From: an uncultured Draconibacterium sp.
GTDB taxonomy: Bacteria; Bacteroidota; Bacteroidia; Bacteroidales; Prolixibacteraceae
Assembly: GCF_963674925.1 (NCBI RefSeq)
Contig: NZ_OY771649.1
Span: forward strand, 1 to 64,000
Direction of reading: 5' to 3'
Length of the DNA: 64,000 bases
The notes beneath the pieces were generated by a model. That model worked only from the letters and a program-made list of their open reading frames with translations, did not search any database and was not told where the DNA came from. The first letter of the stretch is position 1, and each line of letters opens with the position of its first letter. This document shows positions 25,959-34,166 of this stretch, in pieces. The translations under genes were made by a program, and so were the position numbers.

Positions 25959-27008
25959 TTATTCGTTAAGGCCAAGATATTCCAGCAAGTCCTTCTTTTT
26001 TCGGATGTTTTTCCACTTTTTACCGGTATCCTTCATAACATCATCCTCAAGCGTTGCCAAAGCCTGATTCTTTTGCTCAGTAGAGACAAAAATATAGCGC
26101 ATTGTCGTATTTATATTAGCATGCCCCATCAATCTTTGGATGGCTACGATATTGAGATGTTGCTCCAGCCAATGACTGGCCCGTGCATGGCGTAGCTGGT
26201 GGCAGTGTAAATTCTCGGGCACTTCGGGATTAATACAATGTGCCTTTTGCGCATATATTTTTAGACGCTTATTTACAGCCTCCTGGGTGAGTTTCTTTTT
26301 CCTGCCGTCATAATAAACGAAGAATAAAAGATCCCAGGGATTAAGTTTTTTGCCGTGGAACATCTCAATGTAACCCTTTAGGACTTTAGAGACCTCTTTA
26401 AGTATTGATGGTGACCTTCTTTTTGCTCCCTTACCCAGTACTGCAATATAGTTTTTACCATTTGGCTGAGTTAAATAGATGTCTGATATTTTTAACGATA
26501 GCACTTCGTCAATACGAGCACCAATACTGTAAATCAGGTAAAATAGCGTAAAATCACGTTTCCCGATTTTGGTTTTGAGATTGATGACATTAAAAAGAGT
26601 TTTAATGGCCTCTTGTGTTATTTCCACCTGTGCCGGCTTGACATATCGCATCTGCTTAACTTCCCGGGCCTCCATCCATAATTGAATAAAGCGGATATCC
26701 TTTTTACTCAAGAACTTAAGGAAGTTCTTCAACCCGGCTAGCCGTTGATTACAAGTGGAGTTGGAGCAACTTCTTTCGCTCTTTAACCACAACATCCATT
26801 CCTGGATATTAGCAGTTGAAAAAAAATCACCTGAGAGGTTGCCAAAATTGGCTGACTTGGCATCTTTAAGGAAGATAGCGTACAGGGTAATGGCTTTATG
26901 ATATGACCGCAGAGTATGAGGACTCAGAGCCCTTATTTCAGGAAGATATATCTTCTCCCACTCACGCATTGCCTTTGCGATGACTAAAGATTCAGTTAGT
27001 TTCTTCAT
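25959..27008 (-). CDS. tyrosine recombinase, third gene of the RIT trio
   Basis: 349 aa when started at ATG 27008 (MKKLTESLVIAKAMREW); an upstream start at 27044 would extend it into the preceding gene. Catalytic residues of the tyrosine recombinase family are visible: Arg in YSIGARIDEVLSL, His-x-x-Arg in HCHQLRHARAS, His in LMGHANINTTMRY, and the nucleophile Tyr in the same segment. It overlaps the middle recombinase gene by 17 bp. In RIT elements all three proteins are thought to be needed for movement; the separate roles are not settled. Confidence 0.87.
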   Translation of the reverse strand: MKKLTESLVIAKAMREWEKIYLPEIRALSPHTLRSYHKAITLYAIFLKDAKSANFGNLSGDFFSTANIQEWMLWLKSERSCSNSTCNQRLAGLKNFLKFLSKKDIRFIQLWMEAREVKQMRYVKPAQVEITQEAIKTLFNVINLKTKIGKRDFTLFYLIYSIGARIDEVLSLKISDIYLTQPNGKNYIAVLGKGAKRRSPSILKEVSKVLKGYIEMFHGKKLNPWDLLFFVYYDGRKKKLTQEAVNKRLKIYAQKAHCINPEVPENLHCHQLRHARASHWLEQHLNIVAIQRLMGHANINTTMRYIFVSTEQKNQALATLEDDVMKDTGKKWKNIRKKKDLLEYLGLNE

Positions 27009-28296
27009 AATCAAAAAAGTTTGTAAGATTTGGTAACAGTTCATGAAGAGCTTGTCCTGTCAGTTCTTCTAATTGGTTAAAGAACAAAGGAACAAGTTGA
27101 TAGTAATAACAGGTACTTTCGATTCTTCGATGCCCCATTGAGTGGCTGAGAAAGAGTAGCTTGTCAAACCACTCCGTACCATCATAATCCCAACTATTAA
27201 TGTTGGTTACAGCGTAAAAGCTACGTAGGTCGTAAGCCCGTGCAGGTTCATTGGATATGGTTTTCCAGATATTTCTAAAGTGATTTGAATGCCATGCAAT
27301 CCCATGGAAGTTATCATTTCTATCTGGAAAAAATATTTTCCTACCTGGCATAAGTCGTTCCATTGCATCATTATATTGTTTTAACAAGTTCCACATGGTT
27401 ATATGCAAAGCCACTCTGTGTTGATCAAGACCTTTAGTATGGGCAATATTGATTATGCCATTTGTAAGATCAACATCTTTACATTTGAGCATCAGAGCCT
27501 CGTTTGTTCTCATACCGGTACTGTAAAGCAACCGGAAGTATACAGGAACTTGCATTCTCCTAAGCTTAAATATCAATTCGTTTTGGCACCCAACAAGCTT
27601 AATTGTAGCGGTGGAATGAAAAAAAGCATTTAATTCACCCTGATTAAATCCATGAGGAGTATATGTGGATTTTTCGTTAGGCAAGTTTTCCGGTATCAAG
27701 ACATTTGTCCATCCATGTTTATTGGTATATTTTAAGAACTTGCGTATCGGCCTTATCCGTAAATTTCGTGATTTGCATTGTTCAAAAGGCCTTTTGCCGC
27801 ACCATCCATTGACAATATCATCAGTGAGTATATCTGCATCTGGTTCAATTGATGCGCAGTATTTGTTAAAGCGTATCAGAGTTTTATGAGTAAATCTTGA
27901 AAGATGATTTGATGTTTTCAGGTAAAAGATGTATTTATCCATCATCCCAGATACGAACGTTTTAACCAAAGGAAGCTCCGTTTCTGAGACAACCTTCTTC
28001 GAACTGGAGATTTGAATTAGTGCCGGTAGCATTAAGGACGTATAGCCACAACTGTTAGTGTACCTAAGAAATTGCCGGATACAACCGGCTCGTGCGTTGT
28101 GCGAGAGTTCTGTCTCTCCCGGACGTTTAACACACCATTCATCAACCAACTTCTGCGACATATACAGAATCTTCTTTTTATTCACACAGAAACTGGTAAA
28201 CGTTCTTAACGGCAGGAAGCTCTGATACCCTAATTTCTTTCCTTTAGATCTATGATAGTCCAAATAGATATCAGTCAGTTCTTCAATTGTTTTCAT
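26992..28296 (-). CDS. tyrosine recombinase, middle gene of the RIT trio
   Basis: 434 aa. N-terminal SAM-like DNA-binding segments (about 1-190) are followed by a catalytic domain with Arg in YSTGMRTNEALMLKC, Arg in YDLRSFYAV, and LSHSMGHRRIESTCYYY carrying the His and the Tyr nucleophile. Its start overlaps the first gene of the trio by 4 bp (ATGA), and its end overlaps the third gene by 17 bp, which predicts one coupled transcript running from 29534 toward 25959. Confidence 0.87.
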   Translation of the reverse strand: MKTIEELTDIYLDYHRSKGKKLGYQSFLPLRTFTSFCVNKKKILYMSQKLVDEWCVKRPGETELSHNARAGCIRQFLRYTNSCGYTSLMLPALIQISSSKKVVSETELPLVKTFVSGMMDKYIFYLKTSNHLSRFTHKTLIRFNKYCASIEPDADILTDDIVNGWCGKRPFEQCKSRNLRIRPIRKFLKYTNKHGWTNVLIPENLPNEKSTYTPHGFNQGELNAFFHSTATIKLVGCQNELIFKLRRMQVPVYFRLLYSTGMRTNEALMLKCKDVDLTNGIINIAHTKGLDQHRVALHITMWNLLKQYNDAMERLMPGRKIFFPDRNDNFHGIAWHSNHFRNIWKTISNEPARAYDLRSFYAVTNINSWDYDGTEWFDKLLFLSHSMGHRRIESTCYYYQLVPLFFNQLEELTGQALHELLPNLTNFFDYEETN

Positions 28297-29534
28297 ACCT
28301 CGAATACCTCCTTTCCTACGGGATATTGCTCAATGCTTACCCCACATTCACGCAGATGTTTGATGTCAGTATCGATATATGGATTTAAAGATTCCGATGA
28401 CAGGTGACCAAGAATATCACTGATAACCCTGGGCTGAACGCCATTTTCGAGGACTTTAGATGCCAGGTATCGTCGGAACAACCGGAGACCATTTTCTTTA
28501 TCATCACTCCTTATTCCTAATTTTGCAAAAAAGCGCCTGATAATACCTCCTATGGTACTTGAGTCCATTGGATTTTCCGGATCGTGGACATTAGTAAAAA
28601 TACTCTTGATATCCAGGTTTCTTGGTCGTTCATTTGAGAGGTAATCTACCAAGGGATTGCCAACGATAGCCCTGAGTGGCAAGATCATAGGTTGCTGCGT
28701 TTTGGATTGAGTAAGTATAATTAGGTCTCTTTCCAAATCGATATTATTAATCCGCATTCGAGCGATGTCGGTTCCTCTTAATGCGGTATACATAGCCATT
28801 GATACAACAGCTTTATCACGTAACGAAAAATCATTTCGCGCTCCCTCTTGTAAATTCTCTTTAATAATGCGGATCTCATCATCTTTAAGAGTAGCAAAAT
28901 TCTTTCTACCGTTTCTTAAACGAGGCATATCATCAATGATACGTGCGCATTGGGCATAGTAATCAGTCCCCATAGCTGATTTTAAAACGGTCTTGATTTT
29001 AGTCCTATAGGAGCAACCTCTTAGCTGCTTGTAACCATCATAAAAGAAAGATAATACCATCGATTCCGTGATACCACATAAATCAATCGCCCCATTTCTT
29101 TGCATGTGACACAAGAAGGCGGCGCCAGCATTCGATTCTACTCTGATTGACTTTTCACTCTTACATTCTTTTGATGCCACTTGCATGTAATGGTCAACGA
29201 TGCCTTTGAATGTCGGGTTCAAGTGCTCATAACTACATTCCCTGTACTGAACAGGAGCGAATTTGAGCCTGTTGGGAAAATGATCAAACTCATCAAACCC
29301 TTGAATAGTGCGCACGGAGGTGCGATAATAACGAAGTCTTTTGGTGCTTCCTTCAAGACCTTCCCTGGAAATAAATTTCTTGTAAAAATCATTGTAAGAC
29401 GTGTACTTTCCTTCATGGTCAAACAATCGTCTGAACATGACCTTAACGCCGCCGATGGCGCCGCTGCCAAATCCATTTGCTTTCATGTATTCTAAAAGCT
29501 CTGGATGCGTTTTCTTCAGTTTTTTAATATCCAT
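28293..29534 (-). CDS. tyrosine recombinase, first gene of the RIT trio
   Basis: 413 aa. The catalytic domain has Arg in YTALRGTDIARMR, Arg in LRLFRRYLASK and the ILGHLSSESLNPYID segment with the His and Tyr. The N-terminal ~200 residues have no metal or HTH motif I recognise, but are shaped like a core-binding domain. Transcription starts between here and the right terminal repeats. It overlaps the middle gene by 4 bp. Confidence 0.87.
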   Translation of the reverse strand: MDIKKLKKTHPELLEYMKANGFGSGAIGGVKVMFRRLFDHEGKYTSYNDFYKKFISREGLEGSTKRLRYYRTSVRTIQGFDEFDHFPNRLKFAPVQYRECSYEHLNPTFKGIVDHYMQVASKECKSEKSIRVESNAGAAFLCHMQRNGAIDLCGITESMVLSFFYDGYKQLRGCSYRTKIKTVLKSAMGTDYYAQCARIIDDMPRLRNGRKNFATLKDDEIRIIKENLQEGARNDFSLRDKAVVSMAMYTALRGTDIARMRINNIDLERDLIILTQSKTQQPMILPLRAIVGNPLVDYLSNERPRNLDIKSIFTNVHDPENPMDSSTIGGIIRRFFAKLGIRSDDKENGLRLFRRYLASKVLENGVQPRVISDILGHLSSESLNPYIDTDIKHLRECGVSIEQYPVGKEVFEV

Positions 29535-29584
29535 ATATTATTCTTTAGCGTTAAAACTCGAGAGTAGTATACGGATGAAAGGAA

Positions 29585-29703
29585 AAATATTATCCTAACT
29601 TTTTGAACGTTAAAAATCTATGCAACAGGCGATATGATAATTAATTTAGGATAATGTTTTAGTTAGGATAATCTTGCTTATCCTAATTTTCGGATAAGCA
29701 AGA
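29585..29703. repeat. right end of RIT element: arm sites, a perfect core-type site and hairpin
   Basis: AAATATTATCCTAACTTTTTG (29585-29605) repeats the left inner box in direct orientation. The terminal repeat (29646-29677) is the near-perfect complement of the left end, 30 of 32 bases. It is followed by a perfect core-like site: TTAGGATAA (29663-29671), spacer TCTTGC (29672-29677), TTATCCTAA (29678-29686). The spacer is the complement of GCAAGA, the target repeat. CTTGCTTATCC (29673-29683)/GGATAAGCAAG (29692-29702) also forms an 11-bp hairpin reaching the host junction. Confidence 0.8.
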
Positions 29704-29965
29704 GGAACTTGTTGCCGAAATGGGAGCTGCTTACCTCTGTGGAATATGCGGCATAGAAAACGCTACAATTGACAACAGTGCTGCATACATCCAAGGTTGG
29801 TTGAAGAAGCTAAAAAGCGATAAGAAGTTTATTGTTATGGCTTCCGGACTAGCTCAAAAAGCTGTTGATTATATTCTGGAGCATCAGGATTCAAATCCGA
29901 AACCGGTTCTTCCTTATCCTAAAAAGAAGAAAAGTAAATTAGCTTCTCTTTCAATGAATTTCTGA
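29704..29965 (+). pseudogene. ardC: ardC antirestriction gene, 3' fragment
   Basis: Resumes exactly in the frame left at 25833 with EELVAEMGAAYLCGICGI, the conserved C-terminal segment of the ArdC peptidase domain (glutamate after the HExxH helix), then AAYIQGWLKKLKSD and a Lys-rich tail. It has no start of its own near the junction; an internal ATG (29720) could give an 81-aa piece lacking the zinc-binding HExxH. The stop at 29963-29965 directly abuts the stop of the convergent antitoxin gene. Confidence 0.88.
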
Positions 29966-30415
29966 TTATATGGCTAATGAAGCCCCCAAATCTTTTTTAG
30001 TATTCATTAAACTGGCATCACGAAATTGCCTGTTAATCTCGTTTTTCAATTTATAAGGCCGGTTGAAGGCTTCCTGTGAGACAAGAAAGTTTTCGGATAG
30101 CTTACGAATTGTTTCTTTCGACAGACCTTTCTGGTAATTCAGAATCTTTGAAACTGTTCCTTTCGACAATCCAAGGAGTTTTGCCAATCCAACTGCTTTG
30201 AGGCTGTTCTCTTCCATTAATGACTTAATAAGTTGTACAGGATCAAGATCCTTAAAGGTACTGTGTTCCGAATCCCACTTCTCAATGAGAAGCGTCAACA
30301 ACTCGATTTCATCATCAAGGGCAGGAAAGGCCTCTAAAATTAGATTCTCAAGGATATTACAATAGTTGTCGTACTGTTCTTCAGTTTTTATTACGGTATA
30401 TTTTAAAGCTTCCAT
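29966..30415 (-). CDS. higA: HigA-type antitoxin, XRE helix-turn-helix
   Basis: 149 aa. A helical N-terminal half (about 1-75) is followed by an XRE-type HTH (about 78-110: LKAVGLAKLLGLSKGTVSKILNYQKGLSKETI, core LAKLLGLSKGTVSKIL). It lies 10 bp downstream of a HigB-family toxin, the toxin-first order usual for higBA. It should neutralise the toxin and repress the operon by binding its promoter. The end abuts the ardC stop. Confidence 0.83.
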   Translation of the reverse strand: MEALKYTVIKTEEQYDNYCNILENLILEAFPALDDEIELLTLLIEKWDSEHSTFKDLDPVQLIKSLMEENSLKAVGLAKLLGLSKGTVSKILNYQKGLSKETIRKLSENFLVSQEAFNRPYKLKNEINRQFRDASLMNTKKDLGASLAI

Positions 30416-30425
30416 CTCTCTTTGT

Positions 30426-30758
30426 TTAATAGATATCTACCGAATACTGTTCTTCATTATTACAGAGTTTGGTGTATGCAGCATGCGCTCCAATCCATTT
30501 TACAAATAGATGTATCTTCTGCTTCCCAAAATAATATTGGCAGATAATCCGGTATTTGTTACCACCAATATTAAAAACAACTCTGTTAGATCCTTTGCCT
30601 AAAATATCGGCAGAATTAAACGTTCTGACAATATCCTGAGGACTATTCCAGTCAGCTCTTTTTATAATCGATAGCCAGCTTTCAAATGCCTTTTTACTTT
30701 GAACATTATCACGTACATAGTTCTCGATTGACTGTACTTTTATTAAATGAACTTTCAT
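30426..30758 (-). CDS. higB: HigB-type mRNA interferase toxin
   Basis: 110 aa from ATG 30758 (MKVHLIKVQSIENYV); an in-frame start 11 codons upstream (30791) is less likely. The core NRVVFNIGGNKYRIICQYYF and IHLFVKWIGAHAAYTKL is diagnostic for the HigB toxin family (RelE fold), which cleaves translated mRNA. Together with higA it forms a plausible stabilisation module for the ICE. Upstream is TTTCACaaaGTGAAA (about 30789-30801), a palindrome near the promoter that could be the HigA operator. Confidence 0.85.
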   Translation of the reverse strand: MKVHLIKVQSIENYVRDNVQSKKAFESWLSIIKRADWNSPQDIVRTFNSADILGKGSNRVVFNIGGNKYRIICQYYFGKQKIHLFVKWIGAHAAYTKLCNNEEQYSVDIY

Positions 30759-30816
30759 TGTTCTACTTTGCAAAGTTAGTAAAAGTTTCACAAAGTGAAA
30801 CTGATGTGGTTAATAA

Positions 30817-32040
30817 TTAAATACGTGCTTGCTTATTCGATTCAAGTTTTGTTTGGAGTTGTTTGATGTCGTCGGAAATCTTTTGGTCCAGGATTTTAGC
30901 ATAAATTTGAGTAGTCTTTAAATTTGTGTGGCCAAGGATTTTCGAAACGGTTTCAAGTGGTACACCATTACTTAGAGTAACAGTTGTTGCAAAGGTGTGT
31001 CTAGCCATATGCATTGTAAGTTCTTTATTCACTCCACAGATGTCGGCTAGTTCTTTTAGGTAGCTATTCATCTTTTGATTGGTTAGAACCGGTAACAGCA
31101 GACCTTTTACCTTATAGTGAGACGTGTTTTGATATTTCTCCAGTATGAATTTTGCCACTGGAAGTACTGGTATTCTGCAACGATTATTGGTTTTTGTTCG
31201 GTCAATAAATATCCATTCGTTTTTATCGATTCCAATACGTAGGTGATCTTTGTGTAGTTTTGCAATGTCGGAGTAGGATAGCCCCGTATAACAAGCAAAG
31301 ACGAAAATATCCCGGATGGCATCAAGACGTTGAATTTTTATTTCTTTATCCTGAATAGCGTGAAGCTCAGTTGCGGTTAAAAAGTCTCGATTTGTTTCTG
31401 CTAAAGGTACTTTGTATTTTTTGTAAGGATTCTTTTCAATTAAGTCCATTGATACTGCTAAATTAAGAACACGTCTAGTATGTTTATGATAGTTCCAGGC
31501 TGTGTTCTGATGGACCTTGTACTCTTTCTTTAAGAAAACATCAAAGGCTTCAAGAAATTTGTAATCAACTTTCTCGACAGGATAATCCGTTCTCTTGCTA
31601 AATTTCTTGACGAATTCACCCAGACGTTTTCTAGACGACTTATAATGTTTATAGGTTTCATGAGAATAGCTTTTCCCCAGTTTCTCGTGCATATTCTTCA
31701 AGTAGTAGTCAAATACTTTTAGAATACCTTCGCTGTCATCGATGTTTCGTATCCTATTTTTAATGGTAATTACATCGAAATCTTCTCCTGAAGATTTAAG
31801 TAAATTGTAATGATCCTGAATCTCATTTTGAATCTTACTCAATCTGTTATTCAGGATTTGGGCTCTTTCATTTCTTCCGCTGAAATGTTGTCCAGATTCA
31901 TCCCATTTATCAGGATGACAATAAATACCCGTAGAAAGCTCAACGCGTTTGGAATCTAGCGTAAATCTTACATAAACAGGAATTTCTCCATTAATTTTCT
32001 GTCTTGCTTTTTTCACAATAAAGTTAATAGTCAATCTCAT
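30817..32040 (-). CDS. int: ICE integrase, IntDOT-like tyrosine recombinase
   Basis: 407 aa. Arm-binding N-terminus (about 1-90), SAM-like core-binding domain (about 105-200) and catalytic domain. HMARHTFATTV supplies His-x-x-Arg and ILGHTNLKTTQIYAKI the His and Tyr. At the first catalytic Arg position the sequence is YTGLSYSDIAKL, with Ser where Arg is usual (about residue 254); IntDOT of CTnDOT is known for the same Arg-to-Ser replacement. This integrase is the likely mover of the whole element. It lies 286 bp from tRNA-Leu, with repeated GTCTCG boxes between them. Confidence 0.9.
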   Translation of the reverse strand: MRLTINFIVKKARQKINGEIPVYVRFTLDSKRVELSTGIYCHPDKWDESGQHFSGRNERAQILNNRLSKIQNEIQDHYNLLKSSGEDFDVITIKNRIRNIDDSEGILKVFDYYLKNMHEKLGKSYSHETYKHYKSSRKRLGEFVKKFSKRTDYPVEKVDYKFLEAFDVFLKKEYKVHQNTAWNYHKHTRRVLNLAVSMDLIEKNPYKKYKVPLAETNRDFLTATELHAIQDKEIKIQRLDAIRDIFVFACYTGLSYSDIAKLHKDHLRIGIDKNEWIFIDRTKTNNRCRIPVLPVAKFILEKYQNTSHYKVKGLLLPVLTNQKMNSYLKELADICGVNKELTMHMARHTFATTVTLSNGVPLETVSKILGHTNLKTTQIYAKILDQKISDDIKQLQTKLESNKQARI

Positions 32041-32071
32041 CTTTTTTCATTTTAAGGTTAAAGAAAAAATT

Positions 32072-32226
32072 GGTCTCGATTGTAGCTTAAAAATACCCTT
32101 TTCAGGGCTCGTTTTCAAGATCAAATCGAGTCAATTCATGTCAATTTAAATGTTGAAATAGAGAGACTTATGAGAATTGCCGAGACTAGTTTGTTATAAA
32201 AAAGTAGTGGTCTCGGTAAAGTCTCG
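32072..32226. repeat. iterated GGTCTCG boxes next to the integrase: probable att arm sites
   Basis: GGTCTCG at 32072-32078, its inverse CGAGAC at 32181-32186, GGTCTCGG at 32209-32216 and GTCTCG at 32221-32226, all within the 286-bp gap between int and tRNA-Leu. Clustering of a 6-8-bp motif in both orientations beside an integrase gene is typical of arm-type binding sites. Which of them are true sites cannot be told from sequence. Confidence 0.5.
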
Positions 32227-32272
32227 TTTAGAATGACTTTTTTTGTGCTTTTTTGATTCCTGTGGAAAACAA

Positions 32273-32306
32273 AAAAGCACTTAAAATATTGATTTTAAGT
32301 GCTTTT
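32273..32306 (-). terminator. intrinsic terminator downstream of tRNA-Leu
   Basis: Perfect inverted repeat AAAAGCACTTAAAAT (32273-32287)/ATTTTAAGTGCTTTT (32292-32306) with a 4-base loop; on the - strand it is followed by a T tract (TTTTTTGTTTT). It is 20 bp beyond the tRNA 3' end. Confidence 0.8.
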
Positions 32307-32326
32307 GATTTTATTTGGATTTCTCC

Positions 32327-32413
32327 TGGTGCCCAGTAAAGGACTCGAACCTTCACATTCATAAGAATACTAGTCCCTGAAACTAGCGCGTCTACCAATT
32401 CCGCCAACTGGGC
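32327..32413 (-). tRNA. tRNA-Leu (anticodon CAG)
   Basis: 87 nt on the - strand. Acceptor arms GCCCAGT/ACTGGGC, D arm with GAATTGGTAGA, anticodon stem CTAGT/ACTAG enclosing loop TTCAGGG (anticodon CAG, reading CUG Leu), a long variable arm typical of class II Leu tRNA, T arm with GGTTCGAGTCC, and an encoded 3' ACCA. All ICE genes lie on its 3' side and the integrase adjoins it, so its 3' end is the best candidate for the ICE attachment site. The second att copy is outside the window. Confidence 0.95.
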
Positions 32414-32472
32414 AAATCTGTAAGAACATTCCAAAATCTGTGGCTTTTACTCCGTTTCGATTTTGGACGTGC

Positions 32473-32480
32473 AAATATAT
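32473..32480 (-). promoter_or_regulatory. -7 element of tRNA-Leu promoter
   Basis: On the - strand TATATTTG matches the Bacteroidetes -7 consensus TAnnTTTG about 60 bp upstream of the tRNA 5' end. The -33 region overlaps the pyrI terminator, so no separate TTTG is clear. Confidence 0.5.
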
Positions 32481-32481
32481 A

Positions 32482-32520
32482 AAAAATCCGCCTTCTTGTT
32501 TCTTTAAAAAGGCGGATTTA
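32482..32520 (-). terminator. intrinsic terminator of pyrBI
   Basis: AAATCCGCCTT (32485-32495) and AAGGCGGATTT (32510-32520) pair perfectly; on the - strand the stem is followed by TTTTTTATATA. It lies 19 bp after the pyrI stop. Confidence 0.88.
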
Positions 32521-32538
32521 GCTGAAAACAATTATTTC

Positions 32539-33012
32539 TTACAACATTTTTATTTCGTCTTCTGATGTAATTTTTTCGCAGTATTTACATTTTAAAGCAA
32601 TCGGGTTTGTATTAATTACTCTAAACGAGGTAGTTATCTTTTCGTGGTTGGTAATACACTTCGGATTAAAGCATTTTACAATCCCTGTAATCTTTTGTGG
32701 AATCTCAACAATTTTCTTTTCGGCCACCTCGTAATCTCTGATGATATTGAGTTTGGCGTGTGGTGCAATTAATGCTATTTTGTTGATCTCATCGTTTTCA
32801 AAGAACTTATCCGAAACTTTAATAATGGCTTTTGCCCCCAGTTTTCCACTTTCGAGATTGGTTCCGAAAGTAATCTGGTTTACGATCGTATCAAGTCCCA
32901 ATATTGAAATTACCTCAAATAAACTTTTTGCCGGAATATGGTCGATCACTGTTCCGTCTTTAATGGCACTAACTTTTAATTTTAGCTTCTTTTTTGCGTC
33001 ATTCTTTTCCAT
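32539..33012 (-). CDS. pyrI: aspartate carbamoyltransferase regulatory subunit
   Basis: 157 aa. N-terminal allosteric nucleotide-binding domain (LKLKVSAIKDGTVIDHIPA), then a C-terminal zinc domain with two Cys pairs: CFNPKCITNHEK and CKYCEKI. PyrI binds ATP, CTP and UTP and tunes the PyrB catalytic trimers in pyrimidine synthesis. It follows pyrB by 8 bp. Full length, all four zinc Cys present. Confidence 0.95.
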   Translation of the reverse strand: MEKNDAKKKLKLKVSAIKDGTVIDHIPAKSLFEVISILGLDTIVNQITFGTNLESGKLGAKAIIKVSDKFFENDEINKIALIAPHAKLNIIRDYEVAEKKIVEIPQKITGIVKCFNPKCITNHEKITTSFRVINTNPIALKCKYCEKITSEDEIKML

Positions 33013-33020
33013 GGCGGTAG

Positions 33021-33929
33021 TTATTTAAGGTTCATTACATGTGAGATAATCGCTTCGCGGGTGAAAACACCATTCAGCGCCTGATCGAAATAGTAAGCTT
33101 TTTCGCTGCTGTCAACATCGGTGGCAATTTCGTTAACGCGTGGCAGCGGATGCAATACCCGGACATTTGGTTTGGTATTTTCCAGCATCGCTTTATTTAA
33201 AATATAAACATCTTTTACTTTTTCGTACTCTATCGGGTCTGAAAATCGTTCCTTCTGAACACGTGTCATGTAAATAATATCGGCTTCCGAAATTATATCT
33301 GTAAACTCTTCGTGCTCAAAATAACGAATGCCTCTTTCTTCCAAATGGTGTTTATAGCCGCGTGGCATTTGCAGACTTTCGGGTGCAATGAAGTTAAAAA
33401 TCGGATTCTCGAATTCGGACATTGCCTGTAGCAGCGAATGTACTGTTCTTCCAAATTTCAGGTCGCCAACCATAAACAGGTTCAGGTTATCAAGCGTTCC
33501 CTGTGTTTTTAATATCGAATACATGTCGAGCAGGGTTTGTGTTGGGTGCTGGTTGGCACCGTCGCCTGCATTAATAATGGGCACACTCGAAACTTCAGCG
33601 GCATAACGTGCTGCACCTTCCAGCGGGTGACGCATAACAATAAGGTCGGCATAGTTGCTTACCATTCTGATGGTGTCATGCAGTGTTTCTCCTTTTGTTG
33701 CACTCGAGCTGTCAGGATCGGCAAAACCAACAATTCGTCCCCCCAAACGATTAATGGCCGTTTCGAAACTTAAGCGTGTGCGTGTTGATGGCTCAAAAAA
33801 AAGGGAGGCAACAACTTTCCCTTTCAACAGTTCCTGGTTTGGATTTGCTTCAAAATCCGCAGCCAGTTCCATAATTCTCAGATATTCTTCTTTCGAGAAA
33901 TCTGTGATTGAAATTAAATCCTTCTTCAT
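33021..33929 (-). CDS. pyrB: aspartate carbamoyltransferase catalytic subunit
   Basis: 302 aa. It makes N-carbamoyl-L-aspartate from carbamoyl phosphate and aspartate, the committed step of pyrimidine synthesis. The carbamoyl phosphate-binding STRTR motif is in FFEPSTRTRLSFE (about 48-60); HPTQTLLDMY and the aspartate-binding HPLPRVNEI loop are present. It is preceded by a 230-nt leader with a strong terminator hairpin 37 bp before the start, so expression is probably set by attenuation. The product pairs with PyrI, encoded next. Confidence 0.97.
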   Translation of the reverse strand: MKKDLISITDFSKEEYLRIMELAADFEANPNQELLKGKVVASLFFEPSTRTRLSFETAINRLGGRIVGFADPDSSSATKGETLHDTIRMVSNYADLIVMRHPLEGAARYAAEVSSVPIINAGDGANQHPTQTLLDMYSILKTQGTLDNLNLFMVGDLKFGRTVHSLLQAMSEFENPIFNFIAPESLQMPRGYKHHLEERGIRYFEHEEFTDIISEADIIYMTRVQKERFSDPIEYEKVKDVYILNKAMLENTKPNVRVLHPLPRVNEIATDVDSSEKAYYFDQALNGVFTREAIISHVMNLK

Positions 33930-33965
33930 TGCCTTAAATATTGAATTTGATAATGTGGTTGACTG

Positions 33966-34009
33966 AAAAAAAGAAGACCAACATTTCGGAGAAGAAAATG
34001 TTGGTCTTC
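33966..34009 (-). terminator. terminator hairpin in the pyrBI leader (candidate attenuator)
   Basis: On the - strand GAAGACCAACATTT and AAATGTTGGTCTTC form a perfect 14-bp stem with a 9-base loop (33973-34009), directly followed by seven T. It lies between the pyrBI promoter candidate (34167-34200) and the pyrB start, so polymerase must read through it to reach pyrBI. Upstream in the same leader, ACGATT...AATCGT can form a small pause-type hairpin before a U-rich stretch. It could alternatively be the terminator of the upstream yigZ transcript. Confidence 0.7.
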
Positions 34010-34166
34010 GTTAATTGCTAAAAAAGTAGAACCTTTTTTATAGAAAAATACGATTGCTTTTAAAAATCGTCTGATGCAGCGATGGGAAAAAGAAACCTTC
34101 TCAAAGCGTTTTTTAGTGCCTCGCTCAAGAAAATTAGAGTGGAATATCACGCGTAGCATCATAGTT

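Larger units (their letters stand above)
25828..29703. mobile_element. recombinase-in-trio (RIT) element inserted in ardC
   Basis: About 3.87 kb. It carries three overlapping tyrosine-recombinase genes on the - strand and is flanked by a 6-bp direct repeat GCAAGA (25828-25833 and 29698-29703), which occurs once in the restored ardC frame. Each end has TTATCCxAA-type terminal repeats in opposite orientation: left TTATCCTAACTAAAA at 25834 and, on the complementary strand at the right end, the same 15 bases from 29677 inward. RIT elements with three recombinases are a described class; this copy looks recent because the target frame is perfectly recoverable. Confidence 0.87.

Noticed and set aside
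33388..33966. Overlapping + strand ORFs opposite pyrB
   Set aside because: Mirror frames of a highly conserved gene, with no signals of their own.
33926..34162. pyrL-like leader peptide gene
   Set aside because: Starts at the predicted transcription start, lacks a ribosome binding site and runs through the terminator into pyrB; kept only as part of the leader finding.
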